This document shows, piece by piece, positions 15,458 through 27,208 of a DNA stretch of 38,158 bases. Origin of the DNA: Enterocloster hominis (ex Liu et al. 2021) (lineage in GTDB: Bacteria > Bacillota > Clostridia > Lachnospirales > Lachnospiraceae); assembly GCA_014385265.1 (NCBI GenBank), contig JACRTJ010000012.1:1-38158 (forward strand), written 5' to 3'. Position numbers and translations under genes: made by a program. The stretch's first letter is position 1. Each line of letters begins with the position of its first letter. A model generated the notes under the pieces. That model had not been told where the DNA came from and searched no databases. It saw only the letters and a program-made list of their open reading frames with translations.

Positions 15458-16639
15458 TCAGCCCAGCAGCTTCACCAGCCGTTCTGCCGCCTCCTTTGTA
15501 TCCTCCGGCGAGCCGAAGGTGGAAAACCGGAAATATCCTTCCCCGCATGCTCCAAAGCCTTCTCCCGGCGTTCCCACTACCTGGATCTCCTGGAGCAGGT
15601 AGTCGAAAAACTCCCAGCTTCCCATTCCCCCAGGGCACCTCATCCAGATGTAGGGCGCGTTTTTTCCGCCGCAGTACCAGATCCCCAGCCGGTCCAGGGC
15701 CTCCATGAGCACCTTCGCATTCTTTTTATAAACCTGGATCCTTTCACGGACCTGCTTTTGTCCTTCCTCAGTGAACACAGCTGCTCCGCCTTTCTGGATG
15801 ATGTAGGAGACCCCATTGGTTTTGGTTGTGCGGTTCCGGATCCACATTTCATTTAAGCGCATCCCATTCCGCTCCAGCTCCCTGGGGATCACCGTATAGC
15901 CCAGCCTGGTCCCTGTGAATCCGGCTGTCTTCGACAAGGAACAGATCTCAATGGCACAGGTTTTTGCCCCCTCTATTTCAAAAATACTATGGGGGATATC
16001 CTCGTCCTCAATAAATGCCTCATAGGCGGCATCAAACAGAAGAACCGCGTCGGTCCGGTTGGCGTAATCCACCCATTGCTTTAATCTCTCGCGGCTGAAG
16101 ACCGCCCCCGTCGGATTGTTGGGGGAACAGATATAGATCACATCCGCCCGATCCCTTTCACCGGGCTGCGGCACAAAGCCCTCTGCCTCTCCCGATGGGA
16201 TATGTATGATCGTATTGCCTGCGATGATATTGGCATCCACATAAGCCGGATAGGCTGGCTCCATGATCATAACCTTCTTGTCCCTGCCGAACAGATCGAG
16301 GATATCTCCCAGCTCATCGCTGGCGCCGCTGGAAATAAATACCTCCTCCGGCGAAAGGTCCGCGTTCCTCTTTTTATAGTATCCGGCAATGGTCCTGCGG
16401 AGCTCCGGATCACCGCATTCCGGCATATACCCATGGAAAGAGGCTTTGACCGCCTGGTCGTCTACGGCCTTGTGAAGGGCCTGGATCACCGCGTCGCAAA
16501 GGGGCAGGGACACGTCGCCGATGCCCATGCGGTACAGATAGGCCCCGGGATGCTGCTCCAGATACGCCTTTGTCTTCTGTGCGATATGGTAAAACAGATA
16601 GGAATCCTTTAAATTCTTATAGTTGGTATTTGGTATCAT
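15458..16639 (-). CDS. dapL: LL-diaminopimelate aminotransferase
   Basis: PLP-dependent aminotransferase converting tetrahydrodipicolinate directly to LL-diaminopimelate with glutamate as amino donor, for lysine and peptidoglycan synthesis. 393 residues. DapL-type features: N-terminal NTNYKNLKDSYLFYHIAQK, the MGIGDVSLPL segment, FHGYMPECGDPELRRTIAGYY, CSPNNPTGAVF, and the Schiff-base lysine in SLSKTAGFTGTRLGYT. The ATG overlaps the purF stop (ATGA) and has AAGGAAGG upstream. It is the last gene of the glutamine/amidotransferase operon. Glutamate use links it to the nitrogen theme, although it does not consume glutamine. Confidence 0.93.
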   Translation of the reverse strand: MIPNTNYKNLKDSYLFYHIAQKTKAYLEQHPGAYLYRMGIGDVSLPLCDAVIQALHKAVDDQAVKASFHGYMPECGDPELRRTIAGYYKKRNADLSPEEVFISSGASDELGDILDLFGRDKKVMIMEPAYPAYVDANIIAGNTIIHIPSGEAEGFVPQPGERDRADVIYICSPNNPTGAVFSRERLKQWVDYANRTDAVLLFDAAYEAFIEDEDIPHSIFEIEGAKTCAIEICSLSKTAGFTGTRLGYTVIPRELERNGMRLNEMWIRNRTTKTNGVSYIIQKGGAAVFTEEGQKQVRERIQVYKKNAKVLMEALDRLGIWYCGGKNAPYIWMRCPGGMGSWEFFDYLLQEIQVVGTPGEGFGACGEGYFRFSTFGSPEDTKEAAERLVKLLG

Positions 16640-18078
16640 TCCGTTCCTTCCTTTCTTCCTCCGATCTCCTCTGACAGCCTTCTTTCAAAACGGTCCTTCC
16701 GGAGGTCGGCCGGTATCTTTGTCGGATAATCTCCCTGGAAACAGGCAGCGCAGTAATTTTTGCTGCCTGTCAGCCTGCCCAGGCTTTCCACCTCCAGATA
16801 GCCCAGGGAATCCACTCCTATGAGCTTCGCGATCTCCTCTGTGGTGTGATGGCAGGCGATCAGATTTTCCTCTGAATCAATATCGGTCCCATAATAGCAG
16901 GGATGCAGAAACGGCGGAGCAGAGATCCTCATATGGATCTCTCTGGCTCCCGCGTCCCGCAGAAGCTTTACAATGCGCCTGCTGGTGGTTCCGCGGACAA
17001 TGGAATCGTCGATCAAAACCACCCGTTTCCCTTCAATGACACTCCTTACAGGAGAGAGCTTGATCCTGACCTGATCCAGCCGCTCCCTCTGTCCCGGAGA
17101 GATAAAGGTCCTTCCGATATATTTATTTTTGATCAGCCCGATCCCATAGGGGATCCCGGACCGCTCCGAAAATCCCAGGGCCGCGTCCAGCCCGCTGTCC
17201 GGAACCCCGGTCACCAGGTCCGCGTCCACCGGATACCGCTCTGCCAGCAGCTCTCCCGCCCTTCTTCTCGATTCGTGGACCGATATGCCGTCGATCACAG
17301 AATCCGGCCTGGCAAAATAGATATATTCAAAAATACAGGTCTTCTGCCTCTGGGTTCCGCAGTGCTCTCTTCTGGATTCCACACCGTCCGGACGGAAGAC
17401 CACGATCTCCCCAGGCAGAACATCCCTCACATACTCCGCCCCCACCGCAGACAGCGCGCAGCTCTCCGACGCGGCCACATAGGCGCCGTCCGGCATCCTG
17501 CCATAGCACAGGGGCCTGAATCCATATGGATCCCGCGCGGCGACCATTTTCGCAGAGGACATCAGTACCAGGGAATACGCTCCCTCCAGAGACTCCATGG
17601 CGCGGCTGACGGCCTCCTCGATGCTGGACGCTCCCAGCCGTTCTCTGGTGATCATATACGCAATGGTTTCCGTATCGCTGGTCGTATGGAAAATAGCGCC
17701 TGACAGCTCCAGCCTGTCGCGGAGCGTTAAGGCGTTGGTCAGGTTCCCGTTGTGGGCCAGGGCCATTTTCCCCTTCTGGTGGCTGACCTCAATGGGCTGG
17801 CAGTTGCTCCTTGTGTTTCCTCCGGTGGTCCCATATCTCACATGGCCCACCGCCATGGTCCCTTCGGGAAAATGAGCCAGGGTATCCTTTGAAAACACCT
17901 CGCTCACCAGTCCCAGGTCCTTGTAAGAGGAAAAGACCCCATCGTCATTGACCACGATCCCACAGCTTTCCTGCCCTCTGTGCTGCAGGGCATAGAGCCC
18001 GTAATAGACCAGCTCCGCCACATTTTCTTTTTTGGCGCTGAGCACTCCAAACACGCCGCATTCTTCGTGAATTCCCAT
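16636..18078 (-). CDS. purF: Amidophosphoribosyltransferase
   Basis: First committed step of purine synthesis: PRPP plus glutamine gives phosphoribosylamine. Class II glutaminase domain with the nucleophile Cys after a short propeptide (MGIHEE then CGVFG), followed by the PRTase domain with VVLIDDSIVRGTTSRRIV. The four cysteines of a Bacillus-type 4Fe-4S cluster appear at CIFEYIYFARPDS, FLHPCYYG and YCAACFQGD, so this should be the iron-sulfur, propeptide-processed form. I chose the ATG after AAAGGAGCAGG; an ATG eight codons upstream (18102) just behind the glmS stop is possible and would lengthen the propeptide. It lies between glmS and dapL in one operon. Confidence 0.95.
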   Translation of the reverse strand: MGIHEECGVFGVLSAKKENVAELVYYGLYALQHRGQESCGIVVNDDGVFSSYKDLGLVSEVFSKDTLAHFPEGTMAVGHVRYGTTGGNTRSNCQPIEVSHQKGKMALAHNGNLTNALTLRDRLELSGAIFHTTSDTETIAYMITRERLGASSIEEAVSRAMESLEGAYSLVLMSSAKMVAARDPYGFRPLCYGRMPDGAYVAASESCALSAVGAEYVRDVLPGEIVVFRPDGVESRREHCGTQRQKTCIFEYIYFARPDSVIDGISVHESRRRAGELLAERYPVDADLVTGVPDSGLDAALGFSERSGIPYGIGLIKNKYIGRTFISPGQRERLDQVRIKLSPVRSVIEGKRVVLIDDSIVRGTTSRRIVKLLRDAGAREIHMRISAPPFLHPCYYGTDIDSEENLIACHHTTEEIAKLIGVDSLGYLEVESLGRLTGSKNYCAACFQGDYPTKIPADLRKDRFERRLSEEIGGRKEGTE

Positions 18079-18105
18079 CCTGCTCCTTTCTCCTGCCTCC
18101 ATTCC

Positions 18106-19944
18106 CTATTCTACCGTAACCGATTTTGCAAGATTTCTTGGCTTATCAATATCGCAGCCCCTGTTCAGCGCGATATAATAGGCAAACAGCTGCAGCGGGA
18201 CCACTCCCAGCACCGGCTGCAGGAGCGTATGGATCTTTGGGATCACAAATACCTCCGATGCCTGGCTGCCGATCATGTCCCTGGTCTCTTCCGTGGTCAT
18301 TGCGACCACCTCCGCGCCTCTGGACCTTACCTCCACGATATTGGACCGCATTTTTTCCACCAGCGGCTCATAGGCCGCCAGGGCAACCACCAGCGTTCCC
18401 GGCTCGATCAGGGAAATGGTCCCATGCTTCAGCTCTCCCGCCGCATAGGATTCCGAGTGGATGTAGGAGATCTCCTTTAATTTCAGGGAGCCCTCCATCC
18501 CCAGGGCGTAGTCCTGGTTCCGTCCGATGTAAAAGACGCTGTCATGGTTAAAATACCTGGCTGCCGTTTTCTGGTAAAGCTCCAGGTTTTTTAAGACCAT
18601 ACCGATCCTTTCATGCAGGCCATGAAGCTCCCGGACGATCTCCTGGTACTCTCCGTTTCCGATCCGGTCCAGCCGCCTGGCCAGATAAACGCCCAGCATG
18701 AGAAGAAGAACAGTCTGTGTGGTATATGCCTTTGTGGTCGCCACGGCGATCTCCGGCCCCGCCCACGTATAAAGCACATGATCCGATTCCCTGGCAATGG
18801 AGCTTCCCATGACGTTTACGATGGAAAGGACCTTCGAGCCCCTCCGCTTCGCTTCCCGGAGCGCCGCCATGGAATCCAGCGTTTCTCCCGACTGGCTGAT
18901 CACGATCACCAGCGCCGACTCGCCCAAGAGCGGCGCGCTGTACCGGAACTCAGACGCGAGGCAGGCCTCCACAGGAATTCCCAGGAGTCTTTCCAGGGCG
19001 TACTTTCCGATCATTCCCACATGGTATGCGGAGCCGCAGGCCACAAGATAGATCCTGGAGATCCCCTTCATCAGGTCCCTTTCATCCTCCAGTTCCTCAA
19101 ACACGATCTCCCCATCTGCCAGTCTCGGCTGGATGGTCCTGCGGACGGCCTCCGGCTGCTCCATGATCTCTTTTAACATAAAGTGGGCGTACCCGCCTTT
19201 TTCCGCTGCTGAAACGTCCCATTGGATCTGATGCTTTTCCTTTTCCAGAAAGCAGCCGTCCCTTCCAAGGATCTGCACATGGTCTGCCGTGACCACTGCC
19301 ACCTCGTCATCCTCCATATAGGTGACCGTCCTTGTGTGGGCAAGCAGCGCGGTCACGTCAGAGGCAATATAATTTCCGTCTGCTCCGTAGCCGATGAGCA
19401 GCGGCGCGTCCTTTCGTACGGCGATCAGCTGCTCCGGGAAATCCGAGCAGAGGATCCCCATGGCGTAAGCGCCCTTGATGCGGTTTAAAACCTCATACAC
19501 CGCGTCCATCAGGTTGGAGCTCTTCTTATAATAATACTCCAGAAGCTGGACAATGACCTCTGTATCCGTATCAGAGGCAAACACAACGCCTTTATGGAGC
19601 AGAGACTGTTTGATCTCCAGATAATTTTCTATGATCCCATTGTGGACCACTGCAAGCTTCCCGCTCTGGCTCACATGGGGATGGGCGTTTACATCGTTCG
19701 GCTCCCCATGGGTCGCCCATCTGGTATGGCCGATGCCCACCTGCCCGGTCAGAGGCTTCTGGGCGGCCAGGGCCTCCCGGAGAACGCCAAGGCGGCCTTT
19801 GCATTTTTTTACCTGGAGCCTTCCCTCCGGCGATGCCACCGCGACTCCGGCTGAGTCATATCCTCTGTATTCCAGCCGCTCCAGCCCGTCCAGCAGAATG
19901 GGAACTGCCTCTGTATTTCCCGCAAATCCAATGATCCCGCACAT
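18106..19944 (-). CDS. glmS: Glutamine--fructose-6-phosphate aminotransferase (isomerizing)
   Basis: Makes glucosamine-6-phosphate from fructose-6-phosphate and glutamine, the entry to peptidoglycan amino sugars. 612 residues. The class II glutaminase domain starts at Cys2 (MCGIIGFAGN) and contains LEYRGYDSAGVAV and HTRWATHGEPNDVNAHPH. Two SIS sugar-isomerase domains follow, with SQSGETLDSMAAL and TTKAYTTQ, and the protein ends in the canonical LAKSVTVE tail. The ATG is four bases after the pyrG stop. I saw no glmS ribozyme: the junction with pyrG is too short to hold one, so regulation must come from the shared operon leader. Confidence 0.97.
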   Translation of the reverse strand: MCGIIGFAGNTEAVPILLDGLERLEYRGYDSAGVAVASPEGRLQVKKCKGRLGVLREALAAQKPLTGQVGIGHTRWATHGEPNDVNAHPHVSQSGKLAVVHNGIIENYLEIKQSLLHKGVVFASDTDTEVIVQLLEYYYKKSSNLMDAVYEVLNRIKGAYAMGILCSDFPEQLIAVRKDAPLLIGYGADGNYIASDVTALLAHTRTVTYMEDDEVAVVTADHVQILGRDGCFLEKEKHQIQWDVSAAEKGGYAHFMLKEIMEQPEAVRRTIQPRLADGEIVFEELEDERDLMKGISRIYLVACGSAYHVGMIGKYALERLLGIPVEACLASEFRYSAPLLGESALVIVISQSGETLDSMAALREAKRRGSKVLSIVNVMGSSIARESDHVLYTWAGPEIAVATTKAYTTQTVLLLMLGVYLARRLDRIGNGEYQEIVRELHGLHERIGMVLKNLELYQKTAARYFNHDSVFYIGRNQDYALGMEGSLKLKEISYIHSESYAAGELKHGTISLIEPGTLVVALAAYEPLVEKMRSNIVEVRSRGAEVVAMTTEETRDMIGSQASEVFVIPKIHTLLQPVLGVVPLQLFAYYIALNRGCDIDKPRNLAKSVTVE

Positions 19945-19948
19945 AGTC

Positions 19949-22899
<2,951 letters not shown>

Positions 22900-22920
22900 T
22901 ATCAATTTCCTTTCCCCGTT

Positions 22921-25017
22921 TTATCTTACGCTGAATAACAGGTCCTCATAGGTGGGGAACGGCCAGTATTTCTTTGCCGTCATGGTTTCCGCACTGTCGC
23001 AGGCGACCCGGAGCTGCCCCATTTTTCCTAAAACAGTATCCCGGATCCTGCGGGATTCCTCTGCAATATCCCCAATGTCCTGGACCTCCAGCACAGCCTC
23101 CTGCAGTTCCTCAGACCGGATCATGATCTGATCCTCCAGCATTGCCAGCTTCTTCAGCAGTTCCGTCTCATAGCCGCAGGATAACGAGCTGTCCACAGCT
23201 TTCTTGGCCGCTGCCGTATGGGCCAGCTCCGCTGCGTACCCGCTCACCGCCGGAGCGATCTCCCTTCTCGCCATATCGATCATGGTGTTTGCTTCGATCA
23301 GGACCGTCTTGCAATAGTTGTCCAGCAGGATCTCGCATCTGGATCTCAGCTCCGCCTCAGAAAATACCTTATGGGACGTCAGCATCCTCACATTTTTTTC
23401 ATCCAGAAGATGGGGGATGCAGTCCGGCGTTGTCCGGTAATTCAGAAGCCCTCTTTTTTCCACAGCCTCCTTCAGCCATGCGTCGTCATAGCCATTCCCA
23501 TTAAAAATGATCCGTTTGTGATCCCGGATGGTCTCACGGAGCGTTTCATGAAGCGCAGTCTCAAAATCCCCCGCCTTCTCCAGCCGGTCCGCATAGAGCT
23601 TCAGGCATTCTGCCACTGCACTGTTCAGCATGATGTTGGCACAGGCAATGCTGTTGGAAGAGCCCAGCATACGGAATTCAAATTTATTCCCAGTAAACGC
23701 AAAAGGCGACGTGCGGTTGCGGTCCGTCGTATCCCGGTTAAATTTGGGAAGAACATTGACCCCCAGCTTCATCTGTGTCTTTTCTGCTCCCGCATACGGC
23801 GTACCGGTTTCGATGGCCTCCAGGACCCCGTTCAGTTCGTCTCCCAGAAAGATGGACACCACCGCCGGAGGCGCTTCATTGGCGCCAAGCCTGTGGTCGT
23901 TTCCAGCTGTTGCCACAGAAATGCGGAGCAGATCCTGATAGTCGTCCACTGCCTGGATCACAGCGCACAAAAACAGCAGGAACTGGGCATTTTCATAGGG
24001 CGTTTCCCCCGGAGACAGAAGGTTGATCCCCTTATCCGTCGCCATCGACCAGTTATTATGCTTGCCGCTTCCGTTTACTCCGGCAAACGGCTTCTCGTGG
24101 AGAAGGCATACCAGGCCGTGCTTTGCCGCCACCTTCTGCATCATTTCCATGGTCAGCTGGTTATGGTCCGTCGCGATATTGGTGGTGGTGTAAATGGGCG
24201 CCAGCTCATGCTGGGCCGGGGCCACCTCGTTATGCTCTGTTTTCGCCAGGACCCCCAGCTTCCAGAGCTCCTTATTCAGATCCTCCATATATGCGGCCAC
24301 CCTTGGCTTGATCACTCCAAAATAATGATCGTCCATTTCCTGTCCCTTGGGAGGCTTCGCTCCAAAAAGAGTCCGTCCCGTGAACCGCAGGTCCTTTCTC
24401 TGCTCATACATTTCCCTTGTAATAAGAAAATATTCCTGCTCCGGTCCCACGGCTGTGCGGACATATTTTACATCGTCATTTCCAAACAGACGGAGAATGC
24501 GCAGGGCCTGCTTATTTAAGGCCTCCATGGATCTGAGCAGCGGTGTCTTCTTATCCAGCGCCTCGCCTCCATAGGAGCAGAATGCCGTGGGAATATACAG
24601 GGTTTTTCCCTTGATAAACGCGTATGAGGTGGGATCCCACGCCGTATAGCCTCTTGCCTCAAAGGTCGCCCGGAGTCCGCCGGACGGGAACGAGGACGCG
24701 TCCGGTTCCCCCTTGATCAGCTCCTTCCCCGAAAATTCCATGATCACCCCGCCGTCCGGCGACGGGGAAATAAATCCGTCGTGCTTTTCCGCCGTCACGC
24801 CGGTCAGAGGCTGGAACCAGTGTGTATAGTGGGTGGCCCCTTTGGCGGCGGCCCAGTCCTTCATGGCATCCGCAACGGCATTGGCTACGCTGATGTCCAG
24901 CTTTTCGCCTTCCTCAATGGTCCTTCTCAATGACAGATATACCTTTGAGGGAAGCTTTGCCTTCATCACCCGGTCATCGAATACGCTGCATCCAAAAAAA
25001 TCCGGTACATTTTTCAT
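22921..25017 (-). CDS. glnN: Type III glutamine synthetase
   Basis: ATP-dependent ligation of ammonia to glutamate by a GSIII (GlnN) enzyme, 698 residues. The type III pattern is clear: N-terminal [19 protein letters not shown], the [21 protein letters not shown] block, [50 protein letters not shown] (metal/substrate region), [10 protein letters not shown], and [14 protein letters not shown]. The helical C-terminus (about 600-690) is also family-typical. Ribosome site GGCGAGGAGCG precedes the ATG. It heads a six-gene operon and is preceded by a near-consensus promoter and a transcription attenuator with an ANTAR-type hexaloop. Confidence 0.96.
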   Translation of the reverse strand: MKNVPDFFGCSVFDDRVMKAKLPSKVYLSLRRTIEEGEKLDISVANAVADAMKDWAAAKGATHYTHWFQPLTGVTAEKHDGFISPSPDGGVIMEFSGKELIKGEPDASSFPSGGLRATFEARGYTAWDPTSYAFIKGKTLYIPTAFCSYGGEALDKKTPLLRSMEALNKQALRILRLFGNDDVKYVRTAVGPEQEYFLITREMYEQRKDLRFTGRTLFGAKPPKGQEMDDHYFGVIKPRVAAYMEDLNKELWKLGVLAKTEHNEVAPAQHELAPIYTTTNIATDHNQLTMEMMQKVAAKHGLVCLLHEKPFAGVNGSGKHNNWSMATDKGINLLSPGETPYENAQFLLFLCAVIQAVDDYQDLLRISVATAGNDHRLGANEAPPAVVSIFLGDELNGVLEAIETGTPYAGAEKTQMKLGVNVLPKFNRDTTDRNRTSPFAFTGNKFEFRMLGSSNSIACANIMLNSAVAECLKLYADRLEKAGDFETALHETLRETIRDHKRIIFNGNGYDDAWLKEAVEKRGLLNYRTTPDCIPHLLDEKNVRMLTSHKVFSEAELRSRCEILLDNYCKTVLIEANTMIDMARREIAPAVSGYAAELAHTAAAKKAVDSSLSCGYETELLKKLAMLEDQIMIRSEELQEAVLEVQDIGDIAEESRRIRDTVLGKMGQLRVACDSAETMTAKKYWPFPTYEDLLFSVR

Positions 25018-25040
25018 ACTATCGCTCCTCGCCTGTTGTT

Positions 25041-25099
25041 AAAAAAATGCAAAGGCAAAGGCGCCTCTGAGATCCTGTCTCAAAGACGCCTTTGCCTTT
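25041..25099 (-). terminator. Intrinsic terminator (attenuator) in the glnN leader
   Basis: On the minus strand 22-base arms (25099-25078 and 25072-25051) pair completely, with two G-U pairs, around a CAGGA loop. GCA and seven T residues follow. The structure lies between the promoter and the glnN ribosome site, with no gene before it, so it must act as an attenuator. The wobble pairs occur only on this strand, which supports minus-strand function. Confidence 0.9.
25082..25099 (-). promoter_or_regulatory. ANTAR-type hexaloop hairpin in the glnN leader (antiterminator)
   Basis: Minus-strand AAAGGC-AAAGGC-GTCTTT forms a six-pair stem closed by C-G, with G-U next, around the hexaloop AAAGGC. 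A at loop position 1 and G at position 4 are the known ANTAR RNA signature. The hairpin consumes the 5' arm of the attenuator, so both cannot form together. It begins within a few bases of the predicted transcript start. A second perfect hexaloop was not found. Confidence 0.7.
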
Positions 25100-25108
25100 A
25101 TGGGTTGC

Positions 25109-25137
25109 ATCATACACCCCGGAAAAAAAATTGTCAA
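25109..25137 (-). promoter_or_regulatory. Promoter of the glnN operon
   Basis: TTGACA, 17-base spacer, TATGAT. The predicted start near 25102 places the attenuator hairpins at the very 5' end of the RNA. Back to back with the glnA promoter, with 64 bases between the two -35 boxes. Confidence 0.85.
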
Positions 25138-25201
25138 TCCCTTTTTTATTTTTTTCTCTGCCCATTTCCCGCCGGCCCGGCTGAAAAAAACTTTTTGTCT
25201 C

Positions 25202-25230
25202 TTGACAAACGCTCAGATCCACAGTATATA
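25202..25230 (+). promoter_or_regulatory. Promoter of the glnA-ANTAR operon
   Basis: TTGACA, 17-base spacer, TATATA on the plus strand. The predicted start near 25237 puts the hexaloop hairpin at the 5' end of the transcript, as in the divergent glnN leader. Confidence 0.8.
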
Positions 25231-25238
25231 TATTAAAT

Positions 25239-25256
25239 ATGAGCAAGGGCGTTCAT
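25239..25256 (+). promoter_or_regulatory. ANTAR-type hexaloop hairpin in the glnA leader
   Basis: ATGAGC-AAGGGC-GTTCAT: six-pair stem with C-G closing pair, then G-U, around hexaloop AAGGGC (A1, G4). Stem end and loop match the glnN element as GC-AARGGC-GT, although the outer stems differ in sequence. It is mutually exclusive with the long hairpin starting at 25248. Confidence 0.65.
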
Positions 25257-25294
25257 TTTTACAGCAGTATATTTCTGCCTTAAAAATGGACGCC
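25248..25294 (+). promoter_or_regulatory. Long competing hairpin in the glnA leader
   Basis: Fourteen-base arms (25248-25261 and 25281-25294), fully paired with one G-U, around a loop holding a small GCAG/CTGC helix. Only a broken T stretch (TCTTACGTTTT) follows, so it is a weak terminator or another inhibitory fold. Its 5' arm overlaps the hexaloop hairpin, as in the glnN leader. Confidence 0.6.
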
Positions 25295-25337
25295 TCTTAC
25301 GTTTTCAGCAGCAATCGTAAAGAAAGCAGGTAAGATT

Positions 25338-26549
25338 ATGAAATATTCGAAAGAAGAAGTTCTCCAGTATATGCGGGAGGAGGACGTGAAATTCATCCGT
25401 CTGGCGTTCTGCGATGTATTTGGAAGGCAGAAAAATATTTCCATCATGCCGCAGGAGCTGCCCAGGGCTTTTGAGTACGGCATCGCCATTGACGCATCTG
25501 CCATCACCGGCTTTGGCGATGAAAGCCATTCGGACCTGTTCCTTCATCCTGACACGGATACGCTGACGGCCCTGCCCTGGCGGCCGGAGCACGGACGCGT
25601 GGTACGGATGTTCTGCAGCATCACCGGTCTGGATGGAAAAATCTTCGAATGTGATACCCGCTCCCTGTTAAGGAGGGCCGTCCAGGACGCGGACAGGGCC
25701 GGATACCAGTTTTTCTTTGGAGCGGAGCAGGAATTTTATCTGTTCCGGCTGGACGACAACGGAACGCCCACCAAGATCCCCCATGACCACGCGGCCTATA
25801 TGGATATCGCCCCCGAAGACAAGGGCGAGGATATACGCCGCGAGGTCTGCCTTATGCTGGACCAGATGGGGATCCTGCCGGAAAGCTCGCACCATGAGGA
25901 GGGGCCTGGGCAGAATGAGATCGACTTCCGCTATTCTGACCCTCTGACTGCTGCCGACAACTCCATGACCTTTCAGACCGTAGTAAAGACCATTGCCGGG
26001 CTGAACGGCATCTTTGCTGATTTCAGTCCCAAGCCATTGGAAAACAAGGCAGGAAACGGCTTCCATATCAACATGTCTGTAAAGTCCTCCGACGGCGCCG
26101 ACCATATGGATCCCATGATCGCCGGCATCCTGGATAAAATTTCAGATATGACCGTATTTTTAAATCCAACCGCCAATTCCTACAAGCGCTTTGGCAGCAA
26201 TAAGGCTCCCAGGTACATCTCCTGGTCCAGTGAAAACCGCTCCCAGCTGATCCGTGTCCCGGCGGCCGTGGGTGCGTACCGGCGTGTGGAGCTCCGCTCC
26301 CCGGACCCGTCCGCAAATCCCTATCTGGCCTTTGCCCTTATGATCTATGCGGTCCTCGAGGGCCTTCAGGGCAGGCTGGTGCCGCCGCCGCCTGCGGATT
26401 TCAATCTGTACCGGGCAGATGCCTCTGCCCTTGCGGCTTTTAGGCAGCTTCCAGAGGATCTTGAGGCTGCCCGCGCCGCCGCCGCAGGCAGCGCCTTTAT
26501 CAGAAAATATATCCCGGAGGCCATTTTAAAAATATACTGCGGCCAGTAG
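25338..26549 (+). CDS. glnA: Glutamine synthetase, type I-like, short form
   Basis: 403-residue glutamine synthetase of the GSI class, about 40 residues shorter than typical GSI-alpha. N-terminal beta-grasp domain (EEDVKFIRLAFCDVFGRQKNISI), then the catalytic domain: FFGAEQEFYLF, EEGPGQNEIDFRYSDPLTAADN, GNGFHINMS, NPTANSYKRFG with SENRSQLIRVPA, and VELRSPDPSANPYLAFALM. The metal and substrate motifs look intact, so it is probably active. No adenylylation-loop signature is evident. It is the second glutamine synthetase within 400 bases and is transcribed divergently from glnN. The ribosome site is mediocre (AGCAGGTAAG). An ANTAR regulator follows 27 bases downstream. An atypical ligase activity on another amine cannot be excluded. 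Confidence 0.9.
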   Translation: MKYSKEEVLQYMREEDVKFIRLAFCDVFGRQKNISIMPQELPRAFEYGIAIDASAITGFGDESHSDLFLHPDTDTLTALPWRPEHGRVVRMFCSITGLDGKIFECDTRSLLRRAVQDADRAGYQFFFGAEQEFYLFRLDDNGTPTKIPHDHAAYMDIAPEDKGEDIRREVCLMLDQMGILPESSHHEEGPGQNEIDFRYSDPLTAADNSMTFQTVVKTIAGLNGIFADFSPKPLENKAGNGFHINMSVKSSDGADHMDPMIAGILDKISDMTVFLNPTANSYKRFGSNKAPRYISWSSENRSQLIRVPAAVGAYRRVELRSPDPSANPYLAFALMIYAVLEGLQGRLVPPPPADFNLYRADASALAAFRQLPEDLEAARAAAAGSAFIRKYIPEAILKIYCGQ

Positions 26550-26576
26550 ACCGGATTCCCAGAAGGAGGGTGAACC

Positions 26577-27161
26577 ATGAGCTTAAGAGGACGTTCATAC
26601 AGCATTCTCATCGTTTCCGCAGCCGGCTCCCTCACCTCCGCCTTCGCGGACCTGCTGCCCGAGGCAAGATATTCCCCCGTCCGGACGGTATCAAGCATCA
26701 GCGCCGCCAGACGGGCGGCTGCGGCAAAGGCGTATGACTTTGTTATCATCAATTCCCCTCTGCCCGACGACATGGGCGTCCGTTTTGCCATTGATCTGTG
26801 CAGCAGCCGGCAGTCGGTGGTCCTCCTTCTGGTAAAAAGCGACCTGCATAACGGGATCCATGAACAGGTCACCGAATACGGCGTGTTCACCCTGTCAAAG
26901 CCCATATCGAAAACAACCATGACCTATGCGCTCAGCTGGCTTGAAAGTGCCAGAGAGCGTCTGAGACAATTTGAAAAAAAATCCCTGTCCATTGAAGAAA
27001 AAATGGCTGAGATCCGTCTGGTCAATAAGGCCAAGTGGCTTCTGATCAGCCAGCTCTCCATGAGCGAGCCTGAAGCCCACCGCTACATCGAAAAACAGGC
27101 CATGGACCGCTGCGTTACCAGACAGACCATCGCCGGGGAGATCATTAAAACGTATTCTTAA
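26577..27161 (+). CDS. ANTAR-domain antiterminator with degenerate receiver
   Basis: 194 residues: a receiver-like domain (about 8-120), a helical linker (about 121-140) and an ANTAR RNA-binding domain (about 140-192; IEEKMAEIRLVNKAKWLL, SEPEAHRYIEKQAMD, TIAGEII). The receiver keeps the conserved lysine (K108 in LSKPIS). It lacks the N-terminal acidic pair (VSAAG instead), and the phosphoacceptor position reads IINSPLPDD, with N59 in place of Asp. It is therefore unlikely to be phosphorylated in the usual way. Ribosome site AGAAGGAGGG. It lies directly behind glnA, as for NitR-like ANTAR proteins of clostridia, and probably binds the hexaloop hairpins in the two divergent leaders. Confidence 0.9.
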   Translation: MSLRGRSYSILIVSAAGSLTSAFADLLPEARYSPVRTVSSISAARRAAAAKAYDFVIINSPLPDDMGVRFAIDLCSSRQSVVLLLVKSDLHNGIHEQVTEYGVFTLSKPISKTTMTYALSWLESARERLRQFEKKSLSIEEKMAEIRLVNKAKWLLISQLSMSEPEAHRYIEKQAMDRCVTRQTIAGEIIKTYS

Positions 27162-27202
27162 AAAGCGGAGACGCCGCCGTTCCCGGCAGCTCTCCGCTTT
27201 TT
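27160..27202. terminator. Bidirectional terminator between the ANTAR gene and pnp
   Basis: Twelve-base perfect arms AAAAAGCGGAGA and TCTCCGCTTTTT around a GC-rich loop, with T tracts on both strands. It begins at the ANTAR stop codon and ends six bases before the pnp stop, serving both convergent units. Confidence 0.92.
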
Positions 27203-27208
27203 GCTTAT

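Noticed and set aside
18540..19948. Possible glmS ribozyme
   Set aside because: Only four bases separate pyrG from glmS, so there is no leader that could hold it.
25197..25212. Weak hairpin TTTGTC-AAGA-GACAAA followed by T-rich DNA on the minus strand
   Set aside because: It lies upstream of the glnN promoter and overlaps the divergent glnA -35, so it cannot be part of the glnN leader from that promoter.
25248..25300. Similarity of the glnA leader (CGTTCA ... GGACG) to the glutamine riboswitch glnA motif
   Set aside because: The downstream conserved stretch that should follow GGACG (GGAAGTAG-like) is absent, CGTTCA and GGACG simply pair with each other in one helix, and that riboswitch is known from cyanobacteria and marine sequences.
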